Notes under the pieces: generated by a model
The model's database searches: none
Told to the model about the DNA's origin: nothing
What the model saw: the letters and a program-made list of their open reading frames with translations, nothing else
Assembly (NCBI RefSeq): GCF_035582795.1
Contig: NC_134367.1
Coordinates: 88,767,062-88,831,061 of the forward strand
Reading direction: 5' to 3'
Length of the DNA stretch: 64,000 nt
Source: Mycteria americana
Taxonomy: Eukaryota; Chordata; Aves; Ciconiiformes; Ciconiidae
Program-made: the position numbers and the translations under genes
Part shown: positions 47,690 to 59,280 of the stretch, piece after piece
Position numbering within the stretch: position 1 is the first letter of the stretch
Layout: every line of letters begins with the position of its first letter

Positions 47690-50590
47690 CTCTTCCATGA
47701 ATCCATTGATTTCTTAGACAAAAGGCACAGGCAGACCTTGTGGATGCAAAACTAAAATGATGCTTTTTAAAAAACTACAGATATGAAAAATGCTTCAGAT
47801 AATGATAACCAAGGGAAAGGGTCTGAGCCTGACTATGAATGCCAGATTTTGGGGAAAAACTGCCAGAAATTAAAAATATAAGGCCAAGACTGATAATCTA
47901 TTTCAAGTATATGTCTCTTGTGTCTATAGGTATCAATGTGCTGGTGTGTAAGACCTCTCCAATATCATACACTATGTAACTTCTGATTTTGGGTCACTCA
48001 CCTGTTCTGAGTGACCTGAGTTTGTCAGAAGATGTTTTTGAGGTAGACCAGGGTAAGAAGAAGGCACGGTCGCTGTTTTGGATGTTTCTGACTCCTGCTC
48101 TGATGTTCCCCTAACCCTGTTATGGGCTAATGCCTGTTAGAACAATCATAATATTACCTGGTCTTGTAAAAAACATCTCCACTCTATTCAGCAAGGGAAA
48201 CTATGGATCCAAGACTTCCACAAAGAAGCCTACAAAAGAGTTTACTGAAGGCTTGGTAGCTGCAAGGTCCTCCTGAGTTACATTCGCATATAAAGGCCAT
48301 AAATAAAGCCAAGGCCCAGCAAATTGATGTTCTCATCTTGAAACTCACTCATGACAAACTTCAAACTCTTGAGTGAGATTTCTGATGCTGGTACAAAAAC
48401 CTCTGAGCCCAGTCCTTTGTTGGAAGACCAACCCCAGAGTCCTGTCTAAAACCCAGAAAACAACTCTGAAGAAACAAAGGTACGTGGAGTAGGTCTTGAT
48501 GCTATTCCTGAAGGGCAGATGAGCAGTTTCTAAGGTAGCTGTTGCATGAAGTTTAAAATCAGTTAACTGCATTCATTAGTGGCACTCCTTGTTAGCCATG
48601 GGTATGTTCTGCAGACCAGAGAGAGATGACTGCAGATGGACTTATGCACACACATGGAGCGAGGTATAGAGTTCAAGCTATAGGTGCAGTACACATGCAT
48701 GCCTGCTGTTCCAAAAGTTCTGTCACGCAGTTGACCCACGCAGAATATTTTTAAACTTTATTTTTTGGCTGATAAGTATTTCAATTTTGGTTTTTTGCTG
48801 AGAGAACCTCTTTTTTTATTTTATTTTTCAGCAGGAAGGCAAATCATCTTTGAATACTGCCAAATATAACAAACATCTACAGATGGGTTGGTCTGCAGCT
48901 GGAGGCTTTAACTTTGTAGTATTTATTTGAAATATCAAAGCCAGCAGAGCAAGGCTAAAACATAGTGGGCACAATTCACAGTGTTTTGGCTCTTGAGCAA
49001 ATAGCAGTTGAACTTAGAGGTTGGGGGTTTTTTTCCTGCTGAAATGGAATTTATGCAGATGTGCTTTGCACTAAATTCATTAACAATTACATCCTGGTGC
49101 GGTTTTCACATTTTTGTAAGGGATCTGCATAATCACTAATTAGATCTAAAACAATGTTACTGTGCAAATTACAGTGCTGATTGTTCAAGTCGCCTTACAT
49201 TCTGCATCTGCTTTGCGACGATGATAACATAGGTGCACGCAGTACAAATGCCAGCTTTTTACATTTAGTAGGACTATTTATTTAAAAGATAGCATTGAAC
49301 AGATAATGCTGCAGTTTAAATTTCTCGGGGCTGCTTTTAGGTAATATTGTAAAGTAAAATAAATACTAATGCTAATAAGTTGCATAAACTAATTGCCATT
49401 TCATTAGTCAAGAGTGATCTTCTCTGAGGCACATCCACGTTCCATTTGGCAACAAGTACCAACTGGGTATAGCTAAATGAAAGCAGCGCTTTGCAAAGAT
49501 TGCATTCTCGCTTGAATGGGGGAAGGAGGAGACCGAACATCTCAAATCTATTGCTTCAAACCATGGAAATGAAATCATTGACTCGCTTATTCAACTTCAG
49601 TTCCAGATAACACGTGGCGGTGGAAGGTCACTAGGAATGTAATCTATTTTTAAGGAAACGCTAGTACTTCAGTATCTTGGTCCCCACTCCACCTGTAATG
49701 CCCCCACATGTGATAAGACAGCATTGAGCTTTAAAGCCACTTTAAAGACAAAATTTTGAATGAAGTCATTGTGCTGCTCTCCTTAGTAATTTTAGTTGAA
49801 TTTCAGTGAGTTGAAAAAGCGGTACGATAGGATGGGGTCCGAGATGTCATGACGACATTCATGTAAGCAATGAATGATACTGTCAGCCCAAATTCACTTT
49901 CGGGGGAGTCATCCATAAAGATCTTCTTGCCTCCCAACCAGCTACACCTTCACTCAGGACACTAACCAAGCACATAGACACGCCAGCAGTGTCCCAGTAT
50001 GCGAGTGTCCCCCAGCCTTCCTCGCGGGTGGAAGCAGGGCCACAAGGCCAGTGCATGTGCGTGAACACAAGGGCACCATACTCACTCTCACCGTCTTAAC
50101 CATCATTTTCGGGGAGAGCAACCATTCTTCCCTGATCAGCTGAAGCCTTTGGGAGGGGCAGGGTAATCTACAAGAAATTCTCCAGTTTAGCTCCCTTACA
50201 GAAGAAGCCAGGAGGCTTCTTCCAGCCCGTTTTGGGGGAAGAAAGGGTTTCTCGGCACAGCTCCTAGAGCATGAAGGATGTCTCTTCTCACAGGGCTTTC
50301 TACAGCTGCGATGGGAAAACAGGGTAAATGGAAAACATGAGGTTTTGCTTTTTCGGGTAAATACTGGAGGAATGTCATCAGCCCAAGAGAACCACCTGCA
50401 GGGACTGAGACAGGAGTTCCAGCCGCCTTTCCCTGGGAGAGCCACAGGCTAGAAGTACCATGTCTACTAAAGCCTAACCATTTTCCTGGTTCCCTCTTTA
50501 CTTGTGCTTAAGCATTTCTATTCATCTATCCACTCTAGCTCTTCTTGAACAAATCAATTTAATTTTCATCTAACTTGTAGATTCATGCAC
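47690..50590. other. Non-coding block including a TAAT-rich segment
   Basis: No gene is recognised. The middle part (48961-49480) is listed as a candidate regulatory element. The part 49880-50450 is more GC-balanced and carries a minus-strand open frame of 163 codons (49954-50445) that is Ser/Pro/Arg-rich and matches no family I know. Confidence 0.6.
48961..49480. promoter_or_regulatory. Candidate conserved non-coding element (homeodomain-rich)
   Basis: A stretch of non-repetitive, CpG-poor DNA holds the palindromic homeodomain site CTAATTAG (49136-49143) and further ATTA/TAAT words (for example tcattaacaattac, aaactaattgcc and catttcattagtc). It lacks open frames and simple repeats. This texture is typical of vertebrate developmental enhancers. 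The motif evidence is direct; the enhancer call is inference and needs alignment with other amniotes. Confidence 0.35.
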
Positions 50591-50599
50591 ATGGTATCA

Positions 50600-51108
50600 G
50601 AAATGGCGAAGCAGACCAGGACTCTTCTGCCGGGAAAAGAAGGGGAGATGACAAGCGTCTACAAAAAAATGAGTGGTGTAAAGAGTGTGAATAGGGATGG
50701 ATCGTTTATTGTCTTTTCTGATATAAGAACTACACTGACAGATGGCAGGTCCAAAATACGTGAAAGAAGATTCACCACCCTGACACACAGCATGTGGTTT
50801 AGCTAGAGATGGTCTGCCACAAGAGGCTGAAAGTTTACATAGGCTTAAGAGGCTACTGGACAAATTCATAGAAGAAAAGAAAATCCACTGAGGACAGATA
50901 AACACCAAGATACCACCTCTGGCTCAGAAGGTCACTGAGTTGCAAATCGCTGGAGGCTGGGGGACTGTTATGGGGGGATGTTTCACTTCATGCTTCTCTT
51001 GCTCTTACACTCTTCCCACAACATATATTGGTCACTGCTCAGTGCAGAATATTTGACTAGATGGACACTTGATCTGACACAGCGTGGCTCTTCTCATGTC
51101 CTTCATAC
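50600..51108 (+). mobile_element. Old CR1/L3-clade LINE, 3' part, decayed
   Basis: The order of phrases follows the 3' half of an ancient CR1-clade LINE. It starts with agatgacaagcgtctacaaa and atgagtggtgtaaag, then gtgaataggga, and then ttgccacaag-type words (tctgccacaagaggctgaaag) and ctactggacaaattcataga. It ends with tattggtcactgctcagtg, the terminal gactagatggacacttgatc, and tgacacagcgtggctcttct followed by catgtcctt. These match the well-known ending with actagatggaccattggtctgacccagta and ttcttatgttctt. Many indels and stops are present, so it cannot encode protein. It is much older than the 42.6 kb copy. Confidence 0.8.
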
Positions 51109-51109
51109 C

Positions 51110-54100
51110 CTCTGTCAGCCATTGAACTTCCACTACTGACCTTCAGCTAATGAACTTCAAACATTTACTGCACATCGTGATTTCTGTCTCACCTCTACGG
51201 GCAAATGCTTTAGGCCTAAAAAGCAGGCACTGTTATGAACACACTGTGGAGAGGATCCATGCTAGCCTATTCCAAATACTTCTGTTAGATACGTTGCTCA
51301 GCAGCTATTCTCTGGTACATTTCCCTTACGGCAATGGAGAGAGGGATGGTCCTGCCCTGGACCCCAAGTTGGGCAGGGCTCTGGAGCGCAGGTCTAATGA
51401 AGAGACCTCAGGGGAATACCTCCCTCTTCACTGATTAGAAAGAGAGTCTTGGGAGCCTTTCCTTATCAAATCAAAGCTAATATTCATGAATGGCCCTCTG
51501 TCTTATATTCAGAACTGTCTTAAATGCCTAAATCCTGCAGACTTTCATGAGCAGGGCTATCAACATGCATAATCTCTTTGGGTTTAGGCTCTGCAGTCAC
51601 TCACACGCAAATCTTATATGTATGTTTGAAATAGAAAAGGAAGTCAGAATAATATTAAAAATAAAATTAAATATAGCAGTATGCTTAAATAGTAGACACT
51701 TTTCTGCTTATTTTATAAAAGCGCAGTAGTCTCCTAAATTTAATTAAGCCAGTCTGAGGACATGATGAAAGGGTTCTTTAGCATAAAAGTCTTTGAAGTT
51801 TCTAGAAAAGAGTGAGGTATATAACTGTGAATAAGGGAATCCCACAAGATTTCTCTGTGCTGAAATTAAAGTGCAAGCTCTCACCTCAAGGATGCTATTT
51901 CCATCATCTCCAGGGTATTATTAGCTTTTGCAGCACGTGCCACTATGGGTTACACTGCATTGCCCACACAGGCCAAAAGGACAGAGAAAGAGAGAGGATC
52001 CAAATAACCCGTAGGAATATGTTGAAGTAAAGGCTGGGGGTAAGTGCGTCATGGTCTCTCTCTATCCAGGCACTGGAGGACTTTTTTACTGTGCAGTCTC
52101 ACCTCCTACCTTAAACACAAGCCAGCTATTCTTTCCTTCATTTCACAATTTACACCAGGTCAGGTCTAGCAGAGGTGGGAGCCGAATCCTGGTTTCTCAC
52201 ACGGCACATTTAGCTGCTTTTTCTAGCTCTGGGACTCCAGCAGCTGCTTTCCTTTAATCAAGAAGAGACTCGGGAGTCTGGTTCTCCAGTACGTTATTGA
52301 TGCGTTGCCAAATACTCGCGGAATCTATCACTTAAATCTCTATCAGATCCTCTTCAGTAGCTGGCCTACGTAAAATACATCAGTTGCTTCCCTAAGTAGT
52401 ATTTATCTGATCAGGTAACTGAAAGTTTGTGGTTTAAATCTGCATGATGACATGTGCTCTTGTCTTCTTTTTGGTTTTCCTTTTTTAAACCCTTCTGCTT
52501 ACATAATGAAATAGCATCCTTCGCACGATTTTTGCCACTAACCCCATGCGAATCTATGAGTTTGGCTAGTTGGGGAGGAGAACTGCCTGCAGCCGTTTGC
52601 GGTTTCGTCCCTTGTCGCATGTTCAATTGCTGGTGTCACACCCTGACAAACCTGAAAGGCGAGAAGCAGATTCCTTCCTGCTACGTGGGGCACGTTTGTG
52701 CTCGGAGTCTCCTGCCGTTGATCCTGACTCACTTTACGTAAAACATACTGATTTCTGGAGGATTATCCTAGCTCGATAAATCTTCTTGAGACCTAATTAT
52801 TGTAACGGCATTGGGGTGCTTTCACCGGCTCCCTGGAAAAATCCAGTTATTACCATCAAGCAGCGACAGCGCGCACATATTGCGAGGTGGCAGAACTCTT
52901 GTGTCATGAATGTAATACGGAAACATTTGCCTCCAGCTCAGACACATTCTGTCAGAGCATCCTCGACGCATCTTTCCCGAGGAGTCAGATCTGACACTTG
53001 GGATGGCTGGCTGTCTACTCATCCACCCACTTCTTCTCAGGGTTTCTCTTTGCCTAGCAGGAGTGGTTACAGGGTTCACCGAGAACCCTGAAAGTAGGCT
53101 ATTAAGTGACCTAGATTATTGCAGGGGGGGTTTCTATTTCTGTCCTTCTCGGCCTATGTGGTTATGTTAGTCGCTTTGTCTCTGGGGCAGCCTCTACCCA
53201 GCGGGAAATCTGGTGGGGGGGGTGCAAGATGTATTAGGGAGAGCAGGCTGTCTAGGGAGAGGAGAGAAGATGATGGTGAATAAAAATAATGGACCCGAGC
53301 AATAACTGGAATACGAAAATGCAGTTGAAATCCAATCCTTTCTTATGTTTGTGGCTTAACATGTGTCAGTTGGCACATTAACAGTAGCATATGGGTTGCT
53401 CCGATGTGAGTTACTGCATACAGTATGTTATGTTCAGGCCTAAAATGTGTAATTCTTTTGGATTAGTGTTGGCAGATTTCAGTGTGCAGCGTACAGTAAA
53501 TGTTCATAAATTTAATATATTTATAAGCTTTTCTGTGGAGCTCATTGCTGTCTGATCTGAGAACCTCCCAAGTAGCTCTGCAGAGCACAGCACTGGTAGC
53601 TTGAACCTCCTTTACTGAGGTAGGGGATGCCACAGGGAATCCACTGCAGGGCTGAGGGCAGAGCCTAGACCATCTCCCAAGCCCTAGCCCAATGACCCAA
53701 ACCACTTGATCTCTCTTCTTGAGGTTCCTACAGGAAAACCCCCCTGTCACTGAAGAAAATATATAGGTTTGCTGGTGAGCTGGTGGCAGGTGATGTAGCT
53801 TTAGTGCTTTCCACCACGCCCTTCCCCTGGGTACTACAGCTGAAGCCAAGTACCTTCCAGATGACTTCCTTGCAGCTCATCTCGCCATTCCTACACAACG
53901 CAGTCTGGACATAGAGAACATAGAGTCTGAGAGTGTCACTTCTTTTACGGAGCACATCAACAAATAAGCACACGCCACACGAGCTCCATCCGGCAGGACA
54001 GGAGTCAGTGCTTCTCCAGAAATGAGGCGGCCAGGTTAGATCTTGCTTCCTGGCTCCCACCCCACTGAGGGGCGGCGGGTGGGCAAGGGTGCAATGACCT

Positions 54101-54730
54101 GCTCCTGACCCACCCTGAGGCCGAGTAAGGTCTCAAAGAAAGAAACAGCGATGTTCCAGTATCTAATGGTTTTGAAATAAAGGAACAGAGGCAAATTATG
54201 TATCTCTTTAAAGCTGATTTCAGTGGAGTCTCTCTGTTCATTCCTTTCCCTGAATTTATTGCTAGCCCCACACTCTCGGTGAAGTGGGAAAGCTCTGGCT
54301 GTGGCCGGTTCCCAGAGGTCTTTGTCCCATCAGTAGAAGGCTTAAGTATCATCAGGAGAACAAAATCCTTGGCAGAGAATATCTTGAAAGCATGGCACTA
54401 TTGCTCAGCCTTGCAAAATGTTTGTTTATTTGGCTGGGGCAAGGAATATTTTCTAGAGATGTGCATAATCTTTTTCAGCTTCTTGCTGAAATTGGTCAAA
54501 TTGACTTTTGCGCTCGGAAAAAGCATGTGACTCCATGTCACGCTGGCTACTAGTAGTGACTGATACATAAGAAACTTTTGCATTGTGGTACTTCCAGCAT
54601 TTTATGATGACTAGAGACGAAATAAGACCAACCGGTGGCAAAAAGGCTGGAAATAATTTTTGTTAGCCAGAAAATGCAACCTAATGAAGAAAAGCAACCA
54701 CACAAATCAGCATGAAAAACTAAAACCAAA
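51110..54730. other. Non-coding block
   Basis: No gene is recognised. Around 52680-53100 CpG is commoner than elsewhere, and a palindromic TTTACGTAAA (52733-52742, a bZIP-type word) is present. G7 and G8 runs occur at 53124-53130 and 53215-53222. A possible second MIR tail at about 52150-52235 (caggtctagcagaggtggga, gccgaatcctggtttctcac) is too short to be sure. Confidence 0.6.
52150..52235 (+). mobile_element. Possible MIR SINE 3' fragment
   Basis: The words ctagcagaggtgggagccga and atcctggtttctcacac resemble the MIR stretch gtggcagagctgggattcga followed by acccaggtctgtctgac. Upstream, tcatttcacaatttac resembles the ccattttacagatg part with a deletion between. The match is short and could be chance. 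Confidence 0.3.
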
Positions 54731-54739
54731 GCGTTTTGC

Positions 54740-55130
54740 CCTGGCTCCAGGCCACAGCCCAGCCTCTCCACTAAGAGCTACCTCAATGGACGTGAGCCCC
54801 CCTGTGTCATACGGGAGACCTGGAAGGTCTCCCCAACCTGCCCTGGTGCCAGGCACATAGGTCCAGAACAGTGCCAGAAGCTGAGAAGCGTAAGCAGAGG
54901 GAGAAAACGGGACATCTCCAGAGGCATCTCCCACCTGGGCCGCTGGGGACCCCTGCACGTGGGGGCTGCAGCTGGCACCCACCCCGCGTGGGTGGCCCAG
55001 GTTAGGCTGTGGGTTGGCTGGGCATCTGCCCACTGCCACGACCCCCAGGACCTGGAGCAGGCTGGCATGCAGCCACCCCTCTGCATCCTCAGCTGCACCT
55101 ATGGAGTGCATACAGCCCTGCAGCAGTGTG
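54740..55130. other. GC-rich segment with long minus-strand open frame
   Basis: A GC-rich patch inside AT-richer DNA. The minus strand is open from 55237 to 54707 (176 codons, the longest in the window). Its translation begins with a Phe/Ser/Leu-rich section and goes on with a Gly/Pro/Ala/Ser-rich section; I recognise no domain, signal peptide or repeat. Overlapping frames are open as well (54778-55098 minus and 54959-55168 plus), which argues for chance openness from GC content. A perfect 9-bp hairpin, gggagacct-gga-aggtctccc, sits at 54813-54833. A coding exon is not supported. Confidence 0.4.
54813..54833. repeat. Perfect 9-bp hairpin with 3-base loop
   Basis: The arms gggagacct and aggtctccc are exact reverse complements separated by gga. 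It lies within the GC-rich segment. It is not followed by a T run, so a terminator-like role is not suggested. Confidence 0.85.
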
Positions 55131-55139
55131 GTAAATATA

Positions 55140-58100
55140 CAGGACAAAAAGGAAAAAAAACAAACTAGTTTCTGAAAATGGGAGAGAAAATATGGTATGT
55201 AATCCATATTTTCAGTACTGATTTGAATCCTGTGCATCAGGTATGAATATGGCAGTGGACAAGATTATGCAGCTTGACAAGCCTGCTTGCTCTCCCCCAG
55301 TACTTTGATTTTTTGGCAGAGTTTGTTTATTTTTTTACAGTGATGAAGTGCATACCTTTTTTTTTCTGAAGCCCACTGTACCTGTTCATCCTCAAAGCCT
55401 TCCTGTGACTGTCTTAACAGCTCTGAAGACAGAATTCTCAGTTTTGGTTGTTATCATTTTTTTTAAAAAAAAAGGTACTGGCAATGAGTTTTTAACAATG
55501 AAAATTTGGGTTTTCTTGGGATTTTTTAAGAAGGGAAAAGGCGGCCCTTTTTGTTGGTATTACTAGTGGGAAACTGAAAGCTACTTATCCATATCAAGAC
55601 AGACAAATATGCAGCCAATGAGTGACATAAATAGCGTTGACAAGGACCAGTTTTTAAACCCGTGGCCCACCAGCTAGCTCCCACTCCCCTTTAAACAGGA
55701 ACCAAACTATAGTACCGCCAAAGACGTGGGTGCTGGGGGGGTGTGATGGAAGGGGAGAAGAAATATTACCCCAAAACAGGCAAGTGCTGCTGAAAGAATA
55801 GGGCGTCCCTGCAGAGCATGTGCTGCATAACATGGCATAAGACGGCTTTATTAAGCGGGGAGTGAACGCCAGCTTCCTCCTTCCTTGGAGGAAGGGAGAG
55901 GCAGGGCGTAGCAAAGGCAAGTGGGGAGCCGGGGGAAGCACGTCTGTGGGGCAGCTCGGCTCCCTGCCTGCACTCGGGAACGACGTTGACCCTCCGGGGC
56001 TGAGGAAGCTTTCGTTTGTTTTTCTTTTCTGCTGGCTTTACCTAGTTTGATTTGCAAAGGGTCTCCCTCGGCAAACAGACCTTCCTGCCTGCTGACGCGG
56101 TGCGTTCCTGCTCGCTTATCTCCTCACCTGACACCTGCCGTATCCCCGGGAGAGGGTGGAAGCTGCTGGGCATGGAGGAGGCAGCCCCAGCACCCTCCTG
56201 GGAGCCAGGACACACACAGCTACCTGGAAATGGGCAGCCCTCGCTTTCTGATAGTTAGTCTGGGGCTGCTCATTGCTGTGTGGACTTAAGTAATGCTAGC
56301 CAGCTCCCCACAGTCACCCAAAGCAGCATGCTGTACTTGTAGTGGAGGTGCAAGCGTAATGAGTCGGCACCTGTTCTCAATACCGAGATTTCCCCCCACC
56401 TCCAACGTGAGGCTTCACTTGCCCCTCTCTGATGGCATTTGCTAAGCTCACTTCTTCCACCATTCCTCACTGGATTAGAAAATGAAACCTACCCAGGCAC
56501 GGACCGGGCTCGCTAGGCACAGGGCTGGCACACGCGCCCATATAAACCTCACCGGGGTGAATCTTGCGTGCCTGGTGGGGCTCCGGTGGCTACAGCACGA
56601 GACGCCCTTGCACTGCACCCCCTTAGCTCTGGGAAGGAGCCGTGCAGACGGCACCCAAAAGCCCCCGCACATCTACAAACCCACCCTTCAAGCGGCATCA
56701 TGTAAAAGGATGACGTGCAATGCTAACAACTGCGGTCTACTCCCGCATTCGCCCAAGCGCGCTGGAAGTGTTCTCCTTGTTTTTCATAGTTGCGTCGCTT
56801 CCTCGGTCCTAGGTATGAGTTCACAATGTGACATACGAGCAAAACATCCCCAGTGACACCAAGCCCAAGACAGACCAGATAAACTGCCGGTGGCACTGGA
56901 GTACCCTCCAGTAATTGTAGGTATGTATCTGAGGCTAACCATCACAGTGTTGATAAACCAGAGAAGAATCTACAACTGCTCACAGGTTTGGAAGGGCTAA
57001 TTTTGAGGGAAATAGTAAAGAGAAAAGTGGAAAACTGCTCTGTGTCAATTAAATTTAGGGTATAACCCTGCTGATGTTTGAAAAATATATGGGTAAGAGA
57101 AAAAGAAGGAGGGATTCTTGACTCAGCAAGCCACAGACTAATGCCATGACACTAACAGAAAGCAGTGTTTTCCCAGAGAAACTGGGAAAAACCTTGTTAT
57201 TTTACTTAAGAAACCACCCAACAAAGACCCAGCAACCTAGATTGTGCAAAACACCCAAAATGGAATAATCTTCCATCTGCAGTAGGATGGATGGACAGGG
57301 ATGGGAGGATTTAATACATCTTCCTAGCTCTATTCCATTACTCGAACCATAGAAAATCAAATTAAGTTATTGCTAAAGTAGTTATTTGAATTATAATGTT
57401 CTGTTTCCATTACTTTTGGCTTTTCAGAAGTTTCCTCTCTGGATTGAAACTTGTGCGGAGCATTAAACCAAAACAATTTGTTTGTTGGAAAACTTGAGCA
57501 AATCCTCTTTTTTTCAGTCAAGAGAATGGAGTAAAATAGACACTTTTGCTGGTACACATATACGTGCACCCGTACTGAAAGTGGTCAAAATGGCAAGTAA
57601 AAACGTCTCCCGATGTGCAAACTTTTACCAGCATCTTCGTGCGTGTGTGTCTGTAGACAGAAGAAAGTCCTGTGTGCCTGTTAGAAGATCCTGGGTGTTG
57701 CAGCAGGTAGGTATACCTGCAGGGCATTAAAACATAGCCGAGAGATGTACGTGGATGTATTGTGGAAAAAAGGGTACCCATTTTTATGGGATGACTTCCC
57801 GTAGATAGGGGAGCAGGTAGCACTGACAGAGCAGGCTCGAGGATCAGACGAAGCTCAGGAAGCGTGTGTGGTCACAGGCACACGGGCACATTCACAACGC
57901 AGAATAAGCATTTGTGTATGAGGCCGGAAAATGTACAGCTATTGCTTATGGTGTCACGGTTTCAGGATCTTAGCCTCTAAGTAAGAACTTAGGTAGGTTT
58001 TTTTCCCCCTTCCCTTAAAAGAAGGGAAGAAACTTGGGTCAATTTGTGATGAGGTAAAGGAACAGATTAAGTTTGCAGTGGGTTTTCTCTCCCCTCCTTT

Positions 58101-58230
58101 TCTCCTGAGTGGCATAAAAAGGAGCCTCCGTATTCCTCTCCCACATGCTGTCCTGAATTTCTCTCCTTTCCTCAACACTTAACTTTTTCTTGGAATGCCT
58201 TTACGTGCCAGATGACAGTGAGTTACTGTG
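55140..58230. other. Non-coding block, partly GC-rich
   Basis: No gene is recognised. The section 55850-56780 is GC-richer, with many overlapping open frames on both strands and none with a known domain. Within it, 56480-56780 is listed as promoter-like. The section 56880-57480 is AT-rich and featureless. At 58114-58125 the word ggcataaaaagg is TATA-like, downstream of a pyrimidine-rich run, which could belong to a decayed LTR or promoter, but nothing else supports that. Confidence 0.55.
56480..56780 (+). promoter_or_regulatory. CpG-rich patch with TATA- and CRE-like words
   Basis: CpG dinucleotides are frequent (gcacggaccgggctcgc, cacacgcgccc, gcccaagcgcgctgg). A TATA-like catataaacc occurs near 56539-56548 and a CRE-like atgacgtgc near 56711-56719. 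On the plus strand a 124-codon frame (56482-56856) covers the patch but matches nothing known. The words could mark a weak promoter; they could equally be chance in a GC-rich patch. Confidence 0.2.
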
Positions 58231-58284
58231 CTAATTGCTTTATTCTTCAATAAGGACATTTACTATACCAAACTCCTACAATAC

Positions 58285-58309
58285 TTATGTGTAAATTAGA
58301 ATTTGGCCT
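58285..58309 (+). repeat. Tiny remnant of an old dispersed repeat
   Basis: The phrase atgtgtaaattagaatttggcc resembles, from memory, the gtgtaaatcagaatttggccc ending of a sauropsid dispersed repeat related to the copies at 33611 and 37357. It is very short, and chance cannot be excluded. Confidence 0.25.
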
Positions 58310-58920
58310 TGGAACAGCCCTCTTTCAACAATTAAAAAGCTTTCTTGAATGGATAGCTTTGTAGATTAAAAAGGCTTTGTCTTGGATAGATTTTTTTCCT
58401 TTTTCTTTCTTTTTTCAGCATTGGTGGCTCTTTTCACCCTGATGTACCCTTACCAGCCAAGAGAAGACTAATAAGTCTCCCCAAATTGCTCTTGTTTATT
58501 AATAAATCTGCATTCAGATCTATTCCACGACACAGAATTACGGAGCCCCGCGTACAAATGCCCTTCTTTAAATAACAGTGGACTTCAAATACATAAGCTG
58601 AAGTTTTAGACAAATGTTTATCAACCTGTCAGCTCTGCTGAACAGGGTTGCAGCTGCATGGCGAGCACGGAGAGCCACGGGGAGTAAAAGAGGAACTTAC
58701 CACTTAGTTCTTTTTGCCCAGAGAAGAAATGATAATTTTAGTTATACTTTGCTCGCTTGCAACAATAAAAACAAAACGAAGCCACAGAAGAAAACTGTCA
58801 TGTTACACCCCTTCCATCTGGCCTGTGCTACACACCCACATATCCCGTCATTCTACAAATTAATCTTTCACACATTTTTAAACCAAAAAAAAGTGTTAAT
58901 GTTATAGAGGAGAAAATAAG

Positions 58921-59280
58921 GTAAACAGAGAGCTGTGTAAAAATACATTAACATTAAAATATGGTGGCAGTTATGGATTTTCTTAATTGAATAGGAGAGT
59001 AAATATTCACATCAAATCAATGCCAATGGCATGCAAATTAAAGCTACATTAGGGCAGCCTTGATATAGGCATTACCATTTTTGACACTTCTGTGATTTAA
59101 AATAATGTGCAGACTTTATTCGTTAATTTTTTCCTCCCTTCTTTATGTTATTTTTGAGTGGGTAATTTGCTATTACAGAGCAAAATCCTTCTCCTGTGCC
59201 CTCTTATGTTATGCCATCTTATTTTCTTCTTCTGCCTGGAAGGCCCTGTGAGCACTGGCTCGGTTTAATTGAGGGTTAAT
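58921..59280. promoter_or_regulatory. Candidate conserved non-coding element (POU octamer)
   Basis: AT-rich, unique sequence with a perfect POU octamer ATGCAAAT (59031-59038). The octamer overlaps the small palindrome TGCCAATGGCA (59021-59031), which carries NFI-like half-sites, and it runs into ATTAAAG. Other words include ttcgttaatttt and tttaattgagggttaat. The cluster is typical of developmental enhancers. Conservation is not testable here. Confidence 0.35.

Noticed and set aside
49954..50445. 163-codon minus-strand open frame
   Set aside because: Ser/Pro/Arg-rich, unlike any family I know, with overlapping open frames. Chance is more likely.
54707..55237. 176-codon minus-strand open frame, the longest in the window
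   Set aside because: It lies in a GC-rich patch where several other frames are open too, has no recognisable domain and no convincing start or splice context, so I did not call a gene.
57950..58200. LTR-like pattern: TATA-like ggcataaaaagg after a pyrimidine tract
   Set aside because: No TG...CA ends, no primer-binding site, no target duplication and no internal retroviral sequence nearby.
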